Positions 27,208 to 36,793 are shown, counted from the first letter of the stretch. The stretch: DNA of 64,000 bases from Halovivax limisalsi (GCF_023093535.1 NZ_CP095757.1:1240001-1304000), one strand, 5' to 3'. Notes: a model not told the origin generated them from the letters alone. Made by a program: numbers and translations.

Positions 27208-29970
27208 GTGGAAGGGGACACGCCGGACCCGTCGTGCGCGTACTGCGGCCGACCGATCGAGTCCGGGACTGGCGAGACCGCCGGCGCAGGCGACCGCGAA
27301 GGCGACCGCTTCTGTTCGCCCGGCTGCAGCCGCCTCGACGAACGACTGCCGGCCGACTGCGGTCGATCGCCGAAATCGGCCCCTTCGGATTCGATCGGCG
27401 GGACCGAGACGCCGACCGACGGTTCGACGGACGGGGACGGCGGTGCCCCGACCGGATCCGAACCGGCGTCGAGCCGCGAACTGACCTACCTTCGCGTCGA
27501 CGGGATGCACTCGCCCCACTGCGAGGACTACCTCGAAGCCGTCGCGACGAGTCACGACGCGGTCGTCGACGCCAGCGCCAGCTACGTCACCGAGACCGTC
27601 CGCGTCGAGTGCGACCCCGAGCGGATCGACGCCGACGCCCTCGCGGATCGCCTCACCCGGCTGGGCTACACCGCATACCAGCGCGGCGAGGACGGGGAGG
27701 CGACGGGCGGGCGAGCCGGGAGGCCGTCGCAGGCGAACCGGATCCCGGCGGGGAGCGACCCGGCTCGCACCCCCGCCGGCGCCGGCCATTCACGCGCAGC
27801 CGATTCGTCGACCGGCGGCCCGTCGGACGGCGCTGTCGAGACCGGCCCCTCGAACCGCGATACCGACACCGGGCGCGTCGCGCCGGCGGACGCGACCGGG
27901 CGATCCTACCGGGACCGGGAGCGGAGCGGGCTGCGCGGCCGTCGCCACGAGGACATGCTCGAGGTGCGCTACGTCGTGGGGGTCGTCTTCGGATCGTTCC
28001 TGCTGTTACCCTACCTGACGCTGTTTTACCCGACGTACCTCGCCGACTTCGTCACCTGGGGGCCGATCTCGCTCTTCGCCGACGCGGCGCCGGAACTGAA
28101 CACCAACGGGCTCGCGTTCTTCCTCGCCCTGACCGGCGCCGTCGTCGTCCTGACCGGAGCGCCGCTGCTCCGCGGGGCCGTCGTCGCGATCCGCCTCCGG
28201 AAGCCCAACGCCCACCTGCTCGCGACGCTGCCGATCCTCGCGGCGATCGGCTACAGCACGATCGCGATCTTCGACGGGCGCTACGACCTCTACTTCGACT
28301 TTCCGATCCTGGTCGCGGCGCTGGTCATGGGCGCGATCTACTGGGAGGCGGGCGTCAAGCGCGACGCCTTCGCCCACCTGAGCGACCTCACGCGCTCTTC
28401 GGTCTCGCACGCCAGGCGCTACGGCGACGACGGGTCGACGGCCGTCGTCTCGACCGACGCGCTCGATCCCGGCGATCGCATCCTCGTCCGCCGGGGCGAG
28501 CGGATCCCGGTCGACGGCACGCTCGCCGAGGGCGAGTGCACCGTCGAGGAGGCCGTCGTCACGGGCGAGTCGCTCCCCCGGGTCAAGCGCGCCGGCGACG
28601 CGGTGATCGGCGGTTCGGCGGTCACGAGCGGCGCCGCCGTCGTCGACGTCGGCGAGTCGACGACCAGCCGCTTCGAGCGCCTGACGCGGACGGTCTGGGA
28701 CCTCCAGAGCGCCCGACACGGGGCGGCCGTCGCGGCCGATTCGCTCGCCGCCCGGCTCCTCCCGGCCGTCGTCGCCGTCGCCGCCCTCGCCGGCGCGGCC
28801 GCGCTCGTCCTCGGTGGCGACGCGACGACGGCGCTCAGGTGGCTCTCGCTCGCCGTCGTGGTCGCGACGCCCTGGGCGCTCGCGTTCGCGACGCCGATCT
28901 CCGTCGCCTCGACGATTCGCGAGGCCGCAGACGCGGGCATCGTCGTCTTCGACGAGACGGTCTTCGAGCGCCTGCGCGCCGTCGACACCGTCGTCTTCGA
29001 CAAGACGGGGACGCTGACGACCGGCGAGATGGTTGTCCACGACGCGGAGGGGCCGACCGACGCGCTCGAAGCCGCTGCAGCGCTCGAACGCCGGGCCGCC
29101 CACCCCGCCGGCGCGGCGATCGTCGACGCGTTCGGGCGGGGCGGGGCCGGCGAGGATCCGGAGGCCGGGGACGCCGACAGCAGGGGCGCGTCCGACGGGC
29201 GATCCCGCACGGACGGCGGACGCGTCGCGGCGGACGACGCCCCGCGGGTCGAGGACTTCGAAACCCACCCCACGGGCGTCGGCGGCGTCGTCGACGGCGA
29301 GTCGGTCCTGGTCGGCCACCCCCGATTGTTCGCCTCGCAGGGCTGGTCGGTGCCCGAGTCGATCGAGGCGAGCGTGGAGACGGCGCGCGAGGCCGGTCGA
29401 TTGCCGGTCGTCGTCGGCCGCGACGGTCGCGCCGCGGGACTGGTCGTCGTCGGCGACCGCGAGCGGGAGGGATGGACGGAAACCGTCGACGCGCTCGGCG
29501 ACCGCGAGGTGATCGTGCTCACCGGCGACGACGAGTCGGGGACCGCGTTCCTCGCGGCGCACGACGGTGTCGCGCGCGTCTTCGCCGGCGTCTCCCCCGC
29601 GGCCAAGACGGAGACGATCCGCCGACTGGGTCGCGAGGGCCGGGTCGCGATGGTGGGCGACGGCACGAACGACGCGCCCGCGCTCGCCGCCGCGGACCTC
29701 GGCGTCTCGCTCGGCGGCGGCACGGCGCTCGCGGCCGACGCCGCGGACCTGGCGCTGGCCCGCGACGACCTCGCCGGCGTCGAACGCGCGTTCGCCCTGG
29801 CCGAGCGCGACCGGACGCGCCGACGCGGCAATCTGGTCCTCGCCGCGGGCTACAACGCGATCGCGATCCCGGCCGCGCTCGTCGGCGCGATGAACCCGCT
29901 CGTCGCCGCGCTCGCGGTCGGCGCGACGGCGTCCGCGATCGTCGGCTACTCCTGGTTTCGGTCGCGGTGA
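27208..29970 (+). CDS. CcoI/FixI-like heavy-metal P1B-type ATPase without CPx cysteines
   Basis: From a GTG at 27208 this gives 920 residues. The N-terminus has CAYCG (Cys10, 13) and FCSPGC (36, 40), the metal-binding domain of CcoI-like pumps. A heavy-metal-associated domain follows, but its CxxC reads SPHC (Ser102 to Cys105). P-type core motifs are complete: TGES (452-455), DKTG (Asp598), an HP motif (RRAAHPAG) and GDGTNDAP (817-824). The helix-6 motif, normally CPC, is ATPWALAF (Thr554-Pro555-Trp556). A low-complexity insertion sits in the nucleotide-binding domain. With the COG2836 neighbour, a role in copper supply to terminal oxidase is plausible, but the transported ion is uncertain. 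Confidence 0.85.
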   Translation: MEGDTPDPSCAYCGRPIESGTGETAGAGDREGDRFCSPGCSRLDERLPADCGRSPKSAPSDSIGGTETPTDGSTDGDGGAPTGSEPASSRELTYLRVDGMHSPHCEDYLEAVATSHDAVVDASASYVTETVRVECDPERIDADALADRLTRLGYTAYQRGEDGEATGGRAGRPSQANRIPAGSDPARTPAGAGHSRAADSSTGGPSDGAVETGPSNRDTDTGRVAPADATGRSYRDRERSGLRGRRHEDMLEVRYVVGVVFGSFLLLPYLTLFYPTYLADFVTWGPISLFADAAPELNTNGLAFFLALTGAVVVLTGAPLLRGAVVAIRLRKPNAHLLATLPILAAIGYSTIAIFDGRYDLYFDFPILVAALVMGAIYWEAGVKRDAFAHLSDLTRSSVSHARRYGDDGSTAVVSTDALDPGDRILVRRGERIPVDGTLAEGECTVEEAVVTGESLPRVKRAGDAVIGGSAVTSGAAVVDVGESTTSRFERLTRTVWDLQSARHGAAVAADSLAARLLPAVVAVAALAGAAALVLGGDATTALRWLSLAVVVATPWALAFATPISVASTIREAADAGIVVFDETVFERLRAVDTVVFDKTGTLTTGEMVVHDAEGPTDALEAAAALERRAAHPAGAAIVDAFGRGGAGEDPEAGDADSRGASDGRSRTDGGRVAADDAPRVEDFETHPTGVGGVVDGESVLVGHPRLFASQGWSVPESIEASVETAREAGRLPVVVGRDGRAAGLVVVGDREREGWTETVDALGDREVIVLTGDDESGTAFLAAHDGVARVFAGVSPAAKTETIRRLGREGRVAMVGDGTNDAPALAAADLGVSLGGGTALAADAADLALARDDLAGVERAFALAERDRTRRRGNLVLAAGYNAIAIPAALVGAMNPLVAALAVGATASAIVGYSWFRSR

Positions 29971-30039
29971 GGTGGCGGTCGTTCGGTCGCGGTCCCGCGC
30001 TCCGGCCGCCGTGACGACCGCTTCGAACACGGCTTCCCC

Positions 30040-30876
30040 TCACAGCGGCTGGTAGAACGGCAGCGGGACGTGGGGAAGGTGGATGCCGAAGCTCATCAGG
30101 CCGTGCTGGAGGGGGACGTAGCCGAGGACGAGAAACGCCGCGCCGAGCGCGCGGTGGAGTCTGACCCGAGTGCGCGAGCCGATCGAACTCAGGAGGGTGC
30201 CGTAGACGAAGAGCGTCGGGATCGTCCCGAGTCCGAGGACGAACAGCGAGAGGCCGCCGCGAAGCGGGTCGCCGAGGGCGAAGGCGTAGAGGTAGGCTGG
30301 ATAGATGATCGGACACGGCAGGAAGCCGTGCAGGCCGCCGAGGAGGACGATCCCGGGGCCGGCGGCGAGGCGGTCGATCCGGCTCGTCAGGGCGCCGGAG
30401 ACGCGCGCGAAGACCGTCCCGATCAGCGGGAGGTCGTGACCCGGGACGCCCGCCTGCCCGCGCACGTAGTAGAGGCCGCTGGCCAGGATCGCGACGCCGA
30501 CGAGGACGCCGACGACGCCGCGCACGCGGTCGCCCATGGCGATCGTCGCGTCCGTCGAGGCGAACGCGAGGGCGCCGAGCAGGGCGGCCAGCGCGCCGAC
30601 GAGGGCGTAACTCGTCGCCCGACCCAGGTTGAACAGCAGGTGCTGGCGCACCTCGAAGAGCGAGAGGTCGTCCTGCCGGCGACCCGATTTCGCGGCCGAC
30701 ATCCGGTCGCCGTAGGCGGTCACCAGCGGCCCGCACATGCCCAGGCAGTGGGCCCCCGCGAGCAGCCCGATCACGAGGAAGACCGCCAGGTCCGCGTTCT
30801 CGGTGATCGTCGCGGTGGGGCCGGCCTGCAGCAGCGTCCCGCCCGTCCCGTCGGCGACCGCCGCGATCGCGCTCAT
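30040..30876 (-). CDS. COG2836-type (SafE/DsbD-like) membrane protein
   Basis: This 278-residue protein has about six hydrophobic helices. Two paired motifs stand out: GLLAGAHCLGMCGPLVTAYG near residue 40, and GGLHGFLPCPIIYPAYLYAF near residue 180. These Cys-containing helices are the hallmark of the COG2836 branch often found beside CcoI copper ATPases, where it is linked to oxidase maturation or thiol/metal transfer. Here it is convergent with a CcoI-like ATPase gene, 69 nt away. The name sulfite exporter used for this superfamily is probably wrong for this member. Confidence 0.75.
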   Translation of the reverse strand: MSAIAAVADGTGGTLLQAGPTATITENADLAVFLVIGLLAGAHCLGMCGPLVTAYGDRMSAAKSGRRQDDLSLFEVRQHLLFNLGRATSYALVGALAALLGALAFASTDATIAMGDRVRGVVGVLVGVAILASGLYYVRGQAGVPGHDLPLIGTVFARVSGALTSRIDRLAAGPGIVLLGGLHGFLPCPIIYPAYLYAFALGDPLRGGLSLFVLGLGTIPTLFVYGTLLSSIGSRTRVRLHRALGAAFLVLGYVPLQHGLMSFGIHLPHVPLPFYQPL

Positions 30877-31063
30877 TGTCGTCGCTTCGGTCGCTCGCGG
30901 TTATCCCTCTTGCGCTCGGACCCGGCTCGCTGGAACCGGGTACCGATCTCGCGTCGGTCCACCGCGTTCCGGGCCGACGGCCGCGACGCTCGACGGATTT
31001 GCGTCCACCCGCCGGCGTCCGCTAACGAACAGCGTTATGGCCGGGCCGTCTGTCTCGGCGTGT

Positions 31064-31831
31064 ATGGGCACCATTCGCGTCGAGCACCACGAGGAGGACC
31101 CGATCGCGACGGTCGTCATCTCGAACCCGGAGCGACGAAACGCCATCTCCCGCGAGGACGCGCAGGCGCTCGCGGACGCGTTCCGCGAGATCGATGCCGA
31201 CGACTCGGTGCGTGCGGCCGTCCTGACGGGCGAGGGCGACGCCTTCTGTGCCGGCATCGACGTCACGTCCGTCGAGGGCGAACCGACGGCGGACCTGATC
31301 GATCGCAGCTTCCACGCGGCCGTCCGCGAGATCGCCACCTGCTCGGTCCCCGTCGTCGCGCGACTCGACGGACCGGCCGTCGGCGCCGGCGCTTCGCTCG
31401 CCGTCGCCTGCGACCTGGTCTACGCCGACGCGGACGCGCGAATCGGCTTCTCGTTCGTTCGGATCGGGCTGACGGCCGACACCGGCGCGACGTGGTTACT
31501 CCCCCGACTCGTCGACACCCAGACCGCGTTCGAACTGCTGGCCTCCGGGCGGATCCTGGATGCGCCGGAGGCGGCCGACCTCGGCCTCGTGACGGAGACG
31601 ACGACGGACCTCGACGCGGTGGTCGACGACCGCGTGACGGACCTGGCGAACGGGCCGACGCGGGCCATTTCGTCGATCCGTCGCCTGGTGCGTCGCGCGT
31701 CCTCGAACACCCTCGAAGAACAGCTCGAAGCCGAGGCCCGCGCCCAGCTCGAGGCCTACCACACCGCCGACTCGTCGGAGGGGATGGCCGCGTTCCTCGA
31801 GGACCGCGAGCCGGCGTTCGAGGGCCGATAA
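31064..31831 (+). CDS. enoyl-CoA hydratase/isomerase family protein, PaaG-like
   Basis: This 255-residue crotonase-fold protein has oxyanion-hole elements AFCAGIDV (near residue 63) and GPAVGAGASLAVACDL (near 102). FVRIGLTADTGATWLLPRLV near residue 130 closely follows the PaaG pattern (ring-epoxy phenylacetyl-CoA isomerase) rather than classical hydratases with two Glu. The start is the ATG at 31064; an ATG at 31037 would add nine residues. No other phenylacetate genes are in the window, so the substrate is open. Confidence 0.8.
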   Translation: MGTIRVEHHEEDPIATVVISNPERRNAISREDAQALADAFREIDADDSVRAAVLTGEGDAFCAGIDVTSVEGEPTADLIDRSFHAAVREIATCSVPVVARLDGPAVGAGASLAVACDLVYADADARIGFSFVRIGLTADTGATWLLPRLVDTQTAFELLASGRILDAPEAADLGLVTETTTDLDAVVDDRVTDLANGPTRAISSIRRLVRRASSNTLEEQLEAEARAQLEAYHTADSSEGMAAFLEDREPAFEGR

Positions 31832-31959
31832 CGACGCGACTCGGTGGCGACGTCGCGTCGCGCCGTGTCGGCTGCGGACGCGGACGACCGGCTCGAATCA
31901 CCGACGGTCCGCAATCGGCCGCTGATACGACCGGTCGAGGCTGTTGAATTTTCCAAACG

Positions 31960-31966
31960 CTTAAGA
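31960..31966 (+). promoter_or_regulatory. TATA-like element of the lipoprotein-ABC operon
   Basis: CTTAAGA lies about 28 nt before the ATG at 31991, within the AT-rich AATTTTCCAAACGCTTAAGA. This is the leaderless spacing common in haloarchaea. No other promoter is seen before the next two genes. Confidence 0.55.
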
Positions 31967-31990
31967 GATACCGGTCGGTTTAGTGAAACG

Positions 31991-33013
31991 ATGAGTCAAG
32001 AGACGTCACGACGATGGTTCGGTATGCCCGTCCCGAGCCGTCTCGTCCTTGCGGCCGTACTCGTGGCTGCACTGGCGCTGACGGCGGGTTGCGTGGGCAT
32101 CCTCTCGGACGACGAGGGCAGTAGCCAGGCGCAGATGGAGAAGGTCCCCGATTCCGCGGAGATGGTCATGCACGTCGACGCGAGCGTGGTGAACGATCAG
32201 GACGTTCGCGATCTGATGGCCCAGTCTGACCCCGAGGGGGTCGATAGCATGGAGGAGGGCCTCGCAGCGTTCGAAAACCAGACCGGTCTCGATCCCGACG
32301 GAGTCGATGGCGCGACCATCTTCATGCCGTCGATGTCCACCGCTCCGTCCGTTTCCGGGCAGGGAGAGATGGGTATCCTCCTCGATTCCAGTTGGGACGC
32401 GGAGACGCTCGTCGAGTCGATCGAGACGGAAGAAGACGTCACGCTCGAACGCACCGAGTATCAGGGTGAATCGGTACTGTGGGCCCCCGCTGACGACACC
32501 CAGACCAGTTCGCCGACCTACGTCGCCGAACACGAAGACGGCCAGCTCATGATCGGGACGTCCGCGGCGGTCAAGTCGTCGCTCGACGTCACGTACGGCG
32601 ACGCCGCCGCGCTGTCCGGTCCGATGCTCGACGCGTTCGAGGACGCTCCGGAGGGCCACGTCCGCTTTGCGATGACGACCGAAGGCGAGGCCTTCGACCA
32701 GGGCATGGGAATCGGTGGCATGGCTGGCCAGGGCAGCTCCTCCGCGTTCATGGAGGACATGACCGCCGTCGCGGGAACGTTCTACACCGACGACGGGACG
32801 GCCGGCTTCGAAGCCCACGTCCACTTCTCGAACGCGGACACCGCGGACAACGCCGAGGGCGCGGCCAGCCTCGCGCTCGAGGAGGCGGCGGCCAACGCGC
32901 CGTCCCAGCAACAACAGCTCATCGAGAAGCTCTCGATCAGTGCGGACGGCGACACGGTCGTCGTGACCTGGGAGAGTCCCATCGACGAACTCGCCGACCT
33001 CGAGTCGATCTAA
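31991..33013 (+). CDS. exported lipoprotein of an ABC exporter operon
   Basis: This 340-residue protein has an N-terminal signal ending in a lipobox, ALALTAGC (Cys34), so it is lipidated and faces outward. The rest is acidic and Met-rich, without an obvious named domain (VPDSAEMVMHVDASVV near residue 54). It ends 6 nt before an ABC permease gene, so it probably works with that transporter, though it does not look like a classical solute-binding protein. Confidence 0.75.
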   Translation: MSQETSRRWFGMPVPSRLVLAAVLVAALALTAGCVGILSDDEGSSQAQMEKVPDSAEMVMHVDASVVNDQDVRDLMAQSDPEGVDSMEEGLAAFENQTGLDPDGVDGATIFMPSMSTAPSVSGQGEMGILLDSSWDAETLVESIETEEDVTLERTEYQGESVLWAPADDTQTSSPTYVAEHEDGQLMIGTSAAVKSSLDVTYGDAAALSGPMLDAFEDAPEGHVRFAMTTEGEAFDQGMGIGGMAGQGSSSAFMEDMTAVAGTFYTDDGTAGFEAHVHFSNADTADNAEGAASLALEEAAANAPSQQQQLIEKLSISADGDTVVVTWESPIDELADLESI

Positions 33014-33019
33014 GCGCAC

Positions 33020-34087
33020 GTGGACCTGCTGACGCTCCTGCGGAAAGAGGCGCTTTCCGTCCGTCGCAATCTCGGGCTGTTCGTCGTCCTGTTACTCCTG
33101 ATTCCGGCGATGCTCTCGGGCGTCACCGGCGTCTATCAGCAGACGATCCCGGAGGACATCCCGGTCGGCGTCGCCCCGGCGAGCGCGGAGACGACCGACG
33201 ACGAACTCGACGCGGCGAGCCTGGGCGTTCGATACTTCGCGTCGCCGGTGACGTACGACTCGCCGGCGGCCGCGCGCGAGGCGCTCCAGCGCGAGGAGGT
33301 GTACCTGCTGATCGAGGTGCCGCCCGACCTCGTCGTCGAAGGCGAGTCGGCGAACTTCACGGTCGTCTCCGATCGGACGATCGTCCCCTTTGCCGAGCCG
33401 GCGAACGTCTCGGTCTCGATCATGAACTCGAATCTCGACGGCCAGCTGGCCGCCGACGTCGAGGTCCACCACGAGCGACTCAACGAGCAGCGCGTCCTGA
33501 CGGAGTACATGATGGCGGCCGCGCTCGTGCTCTTCGTCTTCGTCTACGCGATGGTGTTCCTGCCGTACCAGCTTCGCAACGAGCGGCTGGTGCTCGACCG
33601 GCTCCAGACGACCTCGCGGCTCGAGACCGTGATCGCCAGCAAGCTGCTGTTCTACGGCGCGCTGGCGGTCGTCCCGACGCTCACCGTCGGGCTCGTCGGC
33701 CGCTGGATGGGCTTCGACATGGCGGTCCTGTCGCCGCTGTCGCTCGCGAGCGTGTTCCTGACCTTCCTGTTTCTGGGCAGCGTCGGGCTGGCGGTTCTCT
33801 TCGCGATGGGCATGCGCCGGTCGGCGCTGTTCGTTGACGTCGGATTCGTCTTCGCGCTCGCGGGGCTGTCGAGTCTGGTCTACCCCGTCGGGTTTTTCTC
33901 GTCGACGCGTAAGGCGATCTCCCGCTCGCTGCCGACCCATTACGCGACGATCACGACCCGGAGCGGCATGTTGCGCGACGCGCCGGCCGCCCTCTACGCC
34001 GACTACCTGGCGTTCCTGGTGGGTGCGGCGGTCGTCGGCCTCGTCGCCCTGGCCGGTTCGATCGCGGTCTACAAACGGAGGCGCTAA
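33020..34087 (+). CDS. ABC-2 type transporter permease
   Basis: This 355-residue protein starts with GTG 6 nt after the lipoprotein stop. Its first helix (residues 20-40) is followed by a large external loop of about 130 residues, then five or six helices in the C-terminal half (LVLFVFVYAMVFLPYQLRNE, SVGLAVLFAMGMRRSALF). This ABC-2/NatB-like topology is typical of exporters. The ATPase gene begins 4 nt downstream. The exported substrate cannot be inferred. Confidence 0.85.
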   Translation: MDLLTLLRKEALSVRRNLGLFVVLLLLIPAMLSGVTGVYQQTIPEDIPVGVAPASAETTDDELDAASLGVRYFASPVTYDSPAAAREALQREEVYLLIEVPPDLVVEGESANFTVVSDRTIVPFAEPANVSVSIMNSNLDGQLAADVEVHHERLNEQRVLTEYMMAAALVLFVFVYAMVFLPYQLRNERLVLDRLQTTSRLETVIASKLLFYGALAVVPTLTVGLVGRWMGFDMAVLSPLSLASVFLTFLFLGSVGLAVLFAMGMRRSALFVDVGFVFALAGLSSLVYPVGFFSSTRKAISRSLPTHYATITTRSGMLRDAPAALYADYLAFLVGAAVVGLVALAGSIAVYKRRR

Positions 34088-34090
34088 TCG

Positions 34091-34912
34091 ATGTCGAACG
34101 ATTCCACCGCGGACGGGCCCGCTGATCCCGACCCCCCGATCGACGATCGCGACTCGGCACGCGAATCCGATCGCCGGATCGGCGACCGCGAGCGTGCCGG
34201 ACCGAAACCGCCGGGATTCGAAGCGGACGACCCGATCGAGGCGACCGCCGACGCCGCCGACGGGGACGCGATCGTCCTCGAGGGTGTGACAAAGCGCTAC
34301 GGGACGACGGTGGCGCTCGCGGACGTGACGCTGTCGACCGAACCCGGGATTCACGGTCTGATCGGACCAAACGGATCGGGCAAGACGACGCTCTTTCGCC
34401 TGATCGCCGGGCTCTCGAACCCGACGAGCGGCCGCATCGACCGCCCCGCGGCGGTCGGCTACAGCTTCCAGGAACCGCGCTTTTACCCCGAACTCACGGT
34501 CCGCGAGAACCTGGCGGTCTTTCGCTCGCTCGACGACGATCCCGAACCCCGGTCGTGGGTGGAGACCCTCTGTGCCGAACTCCGCCTCGAGCCCGCGGTC
34601 CACCGCCGCGCCGGCGACGTCTCCGGCGGCTTTCGCAAGAAGCTCGATCTCGCGCTGGCGCTGCTCTCGCGACCGTCGGTCCTCCTGCTCGACGAACCGC
34701 TGGCCGACGTCGACGAGTTCTCCAGGCGCAAGATCCTCGACTTCTTCGCCGACTACGCCGACGACGACCGGACGATCGTGGTCTCCTCGCACAACGCCGC
34801 GGCCTTCGAGGGACTGTACGACCGCGTGACGATCCTGCTGGACGGCGAACTCCGCGCCGACGGCGCCCCCGACGATCCGCGCGTCGGGAAGTACCGGCGG
34901 TACTACGGGTAG
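34091..34912 (+). CDS. ABC transporter ATP-binding protein
   Basis: This 273-residue protein has an acidic, Asp/Glu/Arg-rich first 55 residues, then a full ABC ATPase: Walker A GPNGSGKTT near residue 93, Q-loop SFQEPRF, signature VSGGFRKKLDLALALL (SGG in place of SGGQ) near 178, Walker B VLLLDEP, and the switch His in VVSSHN. It energises the ABC-2 permease encoded immediately upstream. The long N-terminal tail has no counterpart in most family members. Confidence 0.9.
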   Translation: MSNDSTADGPADPDPPIDDRDSARESDRRIGDRERAGPKPPGFEADDPIEATADAADGDAIVLEGVTKRYGTTVALADVTLSTEPGIHGLIGPNGSGKTTLFRLIAGLSNPTSGRIDRPAAVGYSFQEPRFYPELTVRENLAVFRSLDDDPEPRSWVETLCAELRLEPAVHRRAGDVSGGFRKKLDLALALLSRPSVLLLDEPLADVDEFSRRKILDFFADYADDDRTIVVSSHNAAAFEGLYDRVTILLDGELRADGAPDDPRVGKYRRYYG

Positions 34913-34990
34913 GAATCCGAGCGGGTCGGCACCCAGACTCGGGTCCACCTTCACACGTACAGGCCAGCAGTCATGGTCACGCGCTCGTGA

Positions 34991-35317
34991 GTGCCACGCG
35001 TGTCAACCGTTTCGCCCGCCCAGCGCGATCGCCCGACGCAGTACTACTACGACTCGGCGACCGACCGCGTCGACGTCGTCCTCGACGTCTCGCCGGCCCA
35101 CCGCGAGGACCTGACGGTGCTCGTCGGCGAGGAGCGACTCGAGGTCCACATCGACGCGGACGAGGGCGTCGACGAACGAGCGTTCCGGACGCCGACGGCC
35201 GACTGGACGTTCGGCGAGGATCACGAGGCCGTCTACAACAACGGCGTCCTGACGGTCTCCGTCGAGACGTCCGACGCGACGGCCGACGGCGGCGAGATCA
35301 TCGACGGCGACGACTGA
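34991..35317 (+). CDS. small alpha-crystallin/CS-fold-like protein
   Basis: This 108-residue protein has alternating strands (DRVDVVLDVSPAHREDLTVL, RLEVHIDADEG, NNGVLTVSVE) resembling the Hsp20 or CS beta-sandwich, including a GVLTVSV near the end like the GVL motif of small heat-shock proteins. The acidic C-terminus is probably disordered. GTG 34991 is used; GTG 35000 is an alternative. It is downstream of the ABC operon but 78 nt away, so co-transcription is uncertain. Confidence 0.55.
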   Translation: MPRVSTVSPAQRDRPTQYYYDSATDRVDVVLDVSPAHREDLTVLVGEERLEVHIDADEGVDERAFRTPTADWTFGEDHEAVYNNGVLTVSVETSDATADGGEIIDGDD

Positions 35318-35443
35318 ATCCGCTCGCCACTCCTGCGATCGAATCTCCGCTCGTGGTGCCCGGTGACCGCGCACCGACGCAGCGTTCGGCAGTCCCGTCG
35401 TCGAGCGGGACACTCATGGTGATGGCCCACGCTGGATTCCACG

Positions 35444-36220
35444 ATGAGCTGGGAGGACCAGTGGCCGGGCGAACCCTACCGGATCGAGGAGACCGGTCGA
35501 ATCCCCGACGCCTCGCCGTTTCGCGTGGCGCTGAAGCGATCGGCCTGCGAGGCCGCCCCGGAGATCGAGACGCTTCGCGAGCGCGCCGGCGACGTCCTCG
35601 AGTACGAGAGCCGGGCCGACGCCGTCTCGAAACTCGTCCACGCGGTCGAGGGGCCGGGGCTCCGGCTGCAACAGCCCGCGCCGAACGATCCGGCCGACGT
35701 CGACGCCTACCTGGTGTCGGTCAGAGAGCCCCGACCGGGTCCCGACGATCGCGGGGATCCGGCGGCCGGCTGGACGTTCGGCACCCGCGCCCAGCAGGTG
35801 GGCGCGCTCGCGGAAGCGCTCTTTTCGGCCTACCGATTCGATCCGCCGCCGATCGTCGCCTACGCCGCCCGGGATCTCGGCCTCGCGCCGGTCGACATCC
35901 GCGTCGCCGTCGAGGACGATCCGGATCGCGTGGGCGGGCTCGACCCGGAGGTCGACGGCGGCTGGCACCCCGACGTGGCGTTTACCGTCCGCGAGCGGAC
36001 CGACGGGGAGAGCGTCGACGGATCCACGCTGAAACGCTACGTCGCCGAGGTGAAACACGGCTCGACCAGCTTCGAGCGCAACCAGCGAGCTGGCATGGAG
36101 CGCCTCGCCGCGCGCGACGCGAAGCTCGACGTGCTCGTCATCCGGGTCGACCTCGCCTCGATACCCCAATCGTACGACCTGACGATCCGCTCGATCGACG
36201 ACGTCCGGCCGCCGGGGTAA
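35444..36220 (+). CDS. PD-(D/E)XK nuclease-like protein
   Basis: This 258-residue protein's C-terminal half has the restriction-nuclease-like arrangement: Asp177 in GWHPDVAFTV, Glu202 and Lys204 in YVAEVKHGSTS, then ERNQRAGMERLAA, where Gln/Asn might act as in the K-Q variants. That pattern (D, ExK, helix) is the catalytic core of PD-(D/E)XK enzymes. The N-terminal half is unidentified. It stands alone with no methylase or helicase nearby, so a repair or RNA/DNA processing role is as likely as defence. Confidence 0.6.
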   Translation: MSWEDQWPGEPYRIEETGRIPDASPFRVALKRSACEAAPEIETLRERAGDVLEYESRADAVSKLVHAVEGPGLRLQQPAPNDPADVDAYLVSVREPRPGPDDRGDPAAGWTFGTRAQQVGALAEALFSAYRFDPPPIVAYAARDLGLAPVDIRVAVEDDPDRVGGLDPEVDGGWHPDVAFTVRERTDGESVDGSTLKRYVAEVKHGSTSFERNQRAGMERLAARDAKLDVLVIRVDLASIPQSYDLTIRSIDDVRPPG

Positions 36221-36319
36221 GCACCGCACCGTCGCACCGGGAGGCGCCTCGCGTCGCCCTGGGAGGCCCCGCCGTCACTGCGGTCGACGAGGGATCGTCA
36301 CCGGCGCGGCCCGAGCGGA

Positions 36320-36526
36320 CTACTCGTCTTCGAGGAGGCCGAGATCCTCGACGACGAGGTCCGCGAGCTCGTCTTTCAGGGCGGGATCGACTTCGGCGAT
36401 CGACTCGCCGTCGTGGTGGTGTTCGTTGTGGCGCGTTACCGCGTCGGCGACGTCCGGAAGGGCGACCCGCGATTCCGTGTCGCACGCTTCACAGAGTATC
36501 GGGACTGTCGGCTCGTCGTCGCTCAT
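36320..36526 (-). CDS. small acidic CxxC protein
   Basis: From the ATG at 36526 this gives 68 residues. The N-terminus holds ILCEACDTESRVALPDVA, a CxxC that could bind zinc together with a downstream His cluster (RHNEHHHDGES); the last 25 residues form an acidic helix. Similar short proteins occur in haloarchaea, but I do not recognise a named family. It is divergent from the universal stress gene. Confidence 0.6.
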   Translation of the reverse strand: MSDDEPTVPILCEACDTESRVALPDVADAVTRHNEHHHDGESIAEVDPALKDELADLVVEDLGLLEDE

Positions 36527-36793
36527 GCGCCACCGTTCGTCGGCCGTCCAATAAACCGCACCGATCGCTCGTCGCCACCCCGATCGCTCGCCGCTGCAGT
36601 TCGATCGCGACTCGAGCCGCCGGTTCGACCACACCGTTTCGCTCGCGGTCCGGTCCACTTGCGTCTCTCTCTCGCCCCGATCGAACCGTTCCGTGCTCGG
36701 TCCTCTCGCCCGCCGCTTGCCTCGATGCCCGCGTTCACCGACGTTGCCAGTGCAGGCTCGGTGTATTCCCGGGACTCACTCCTTTGTGGGCGT

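Noticed and set aside
27234-30014. Second long frame overlapping the P-type ATPase
   Set aside because: Arg-rich shadow; the ATPase frame carries all family motifs.
30040-30876. Sulfite export function
   Set aside because: The GAHCLGMCGP and HGFLPCP motifs and the neighbouring ATPase fit the COG2836 copper/oxidase branch better.
33092-34954. Long minus-strand frame opposite the ABC genes
   Set aside because: Shadow of the permease and ATPase, which have Walker motifs and membrane helices.
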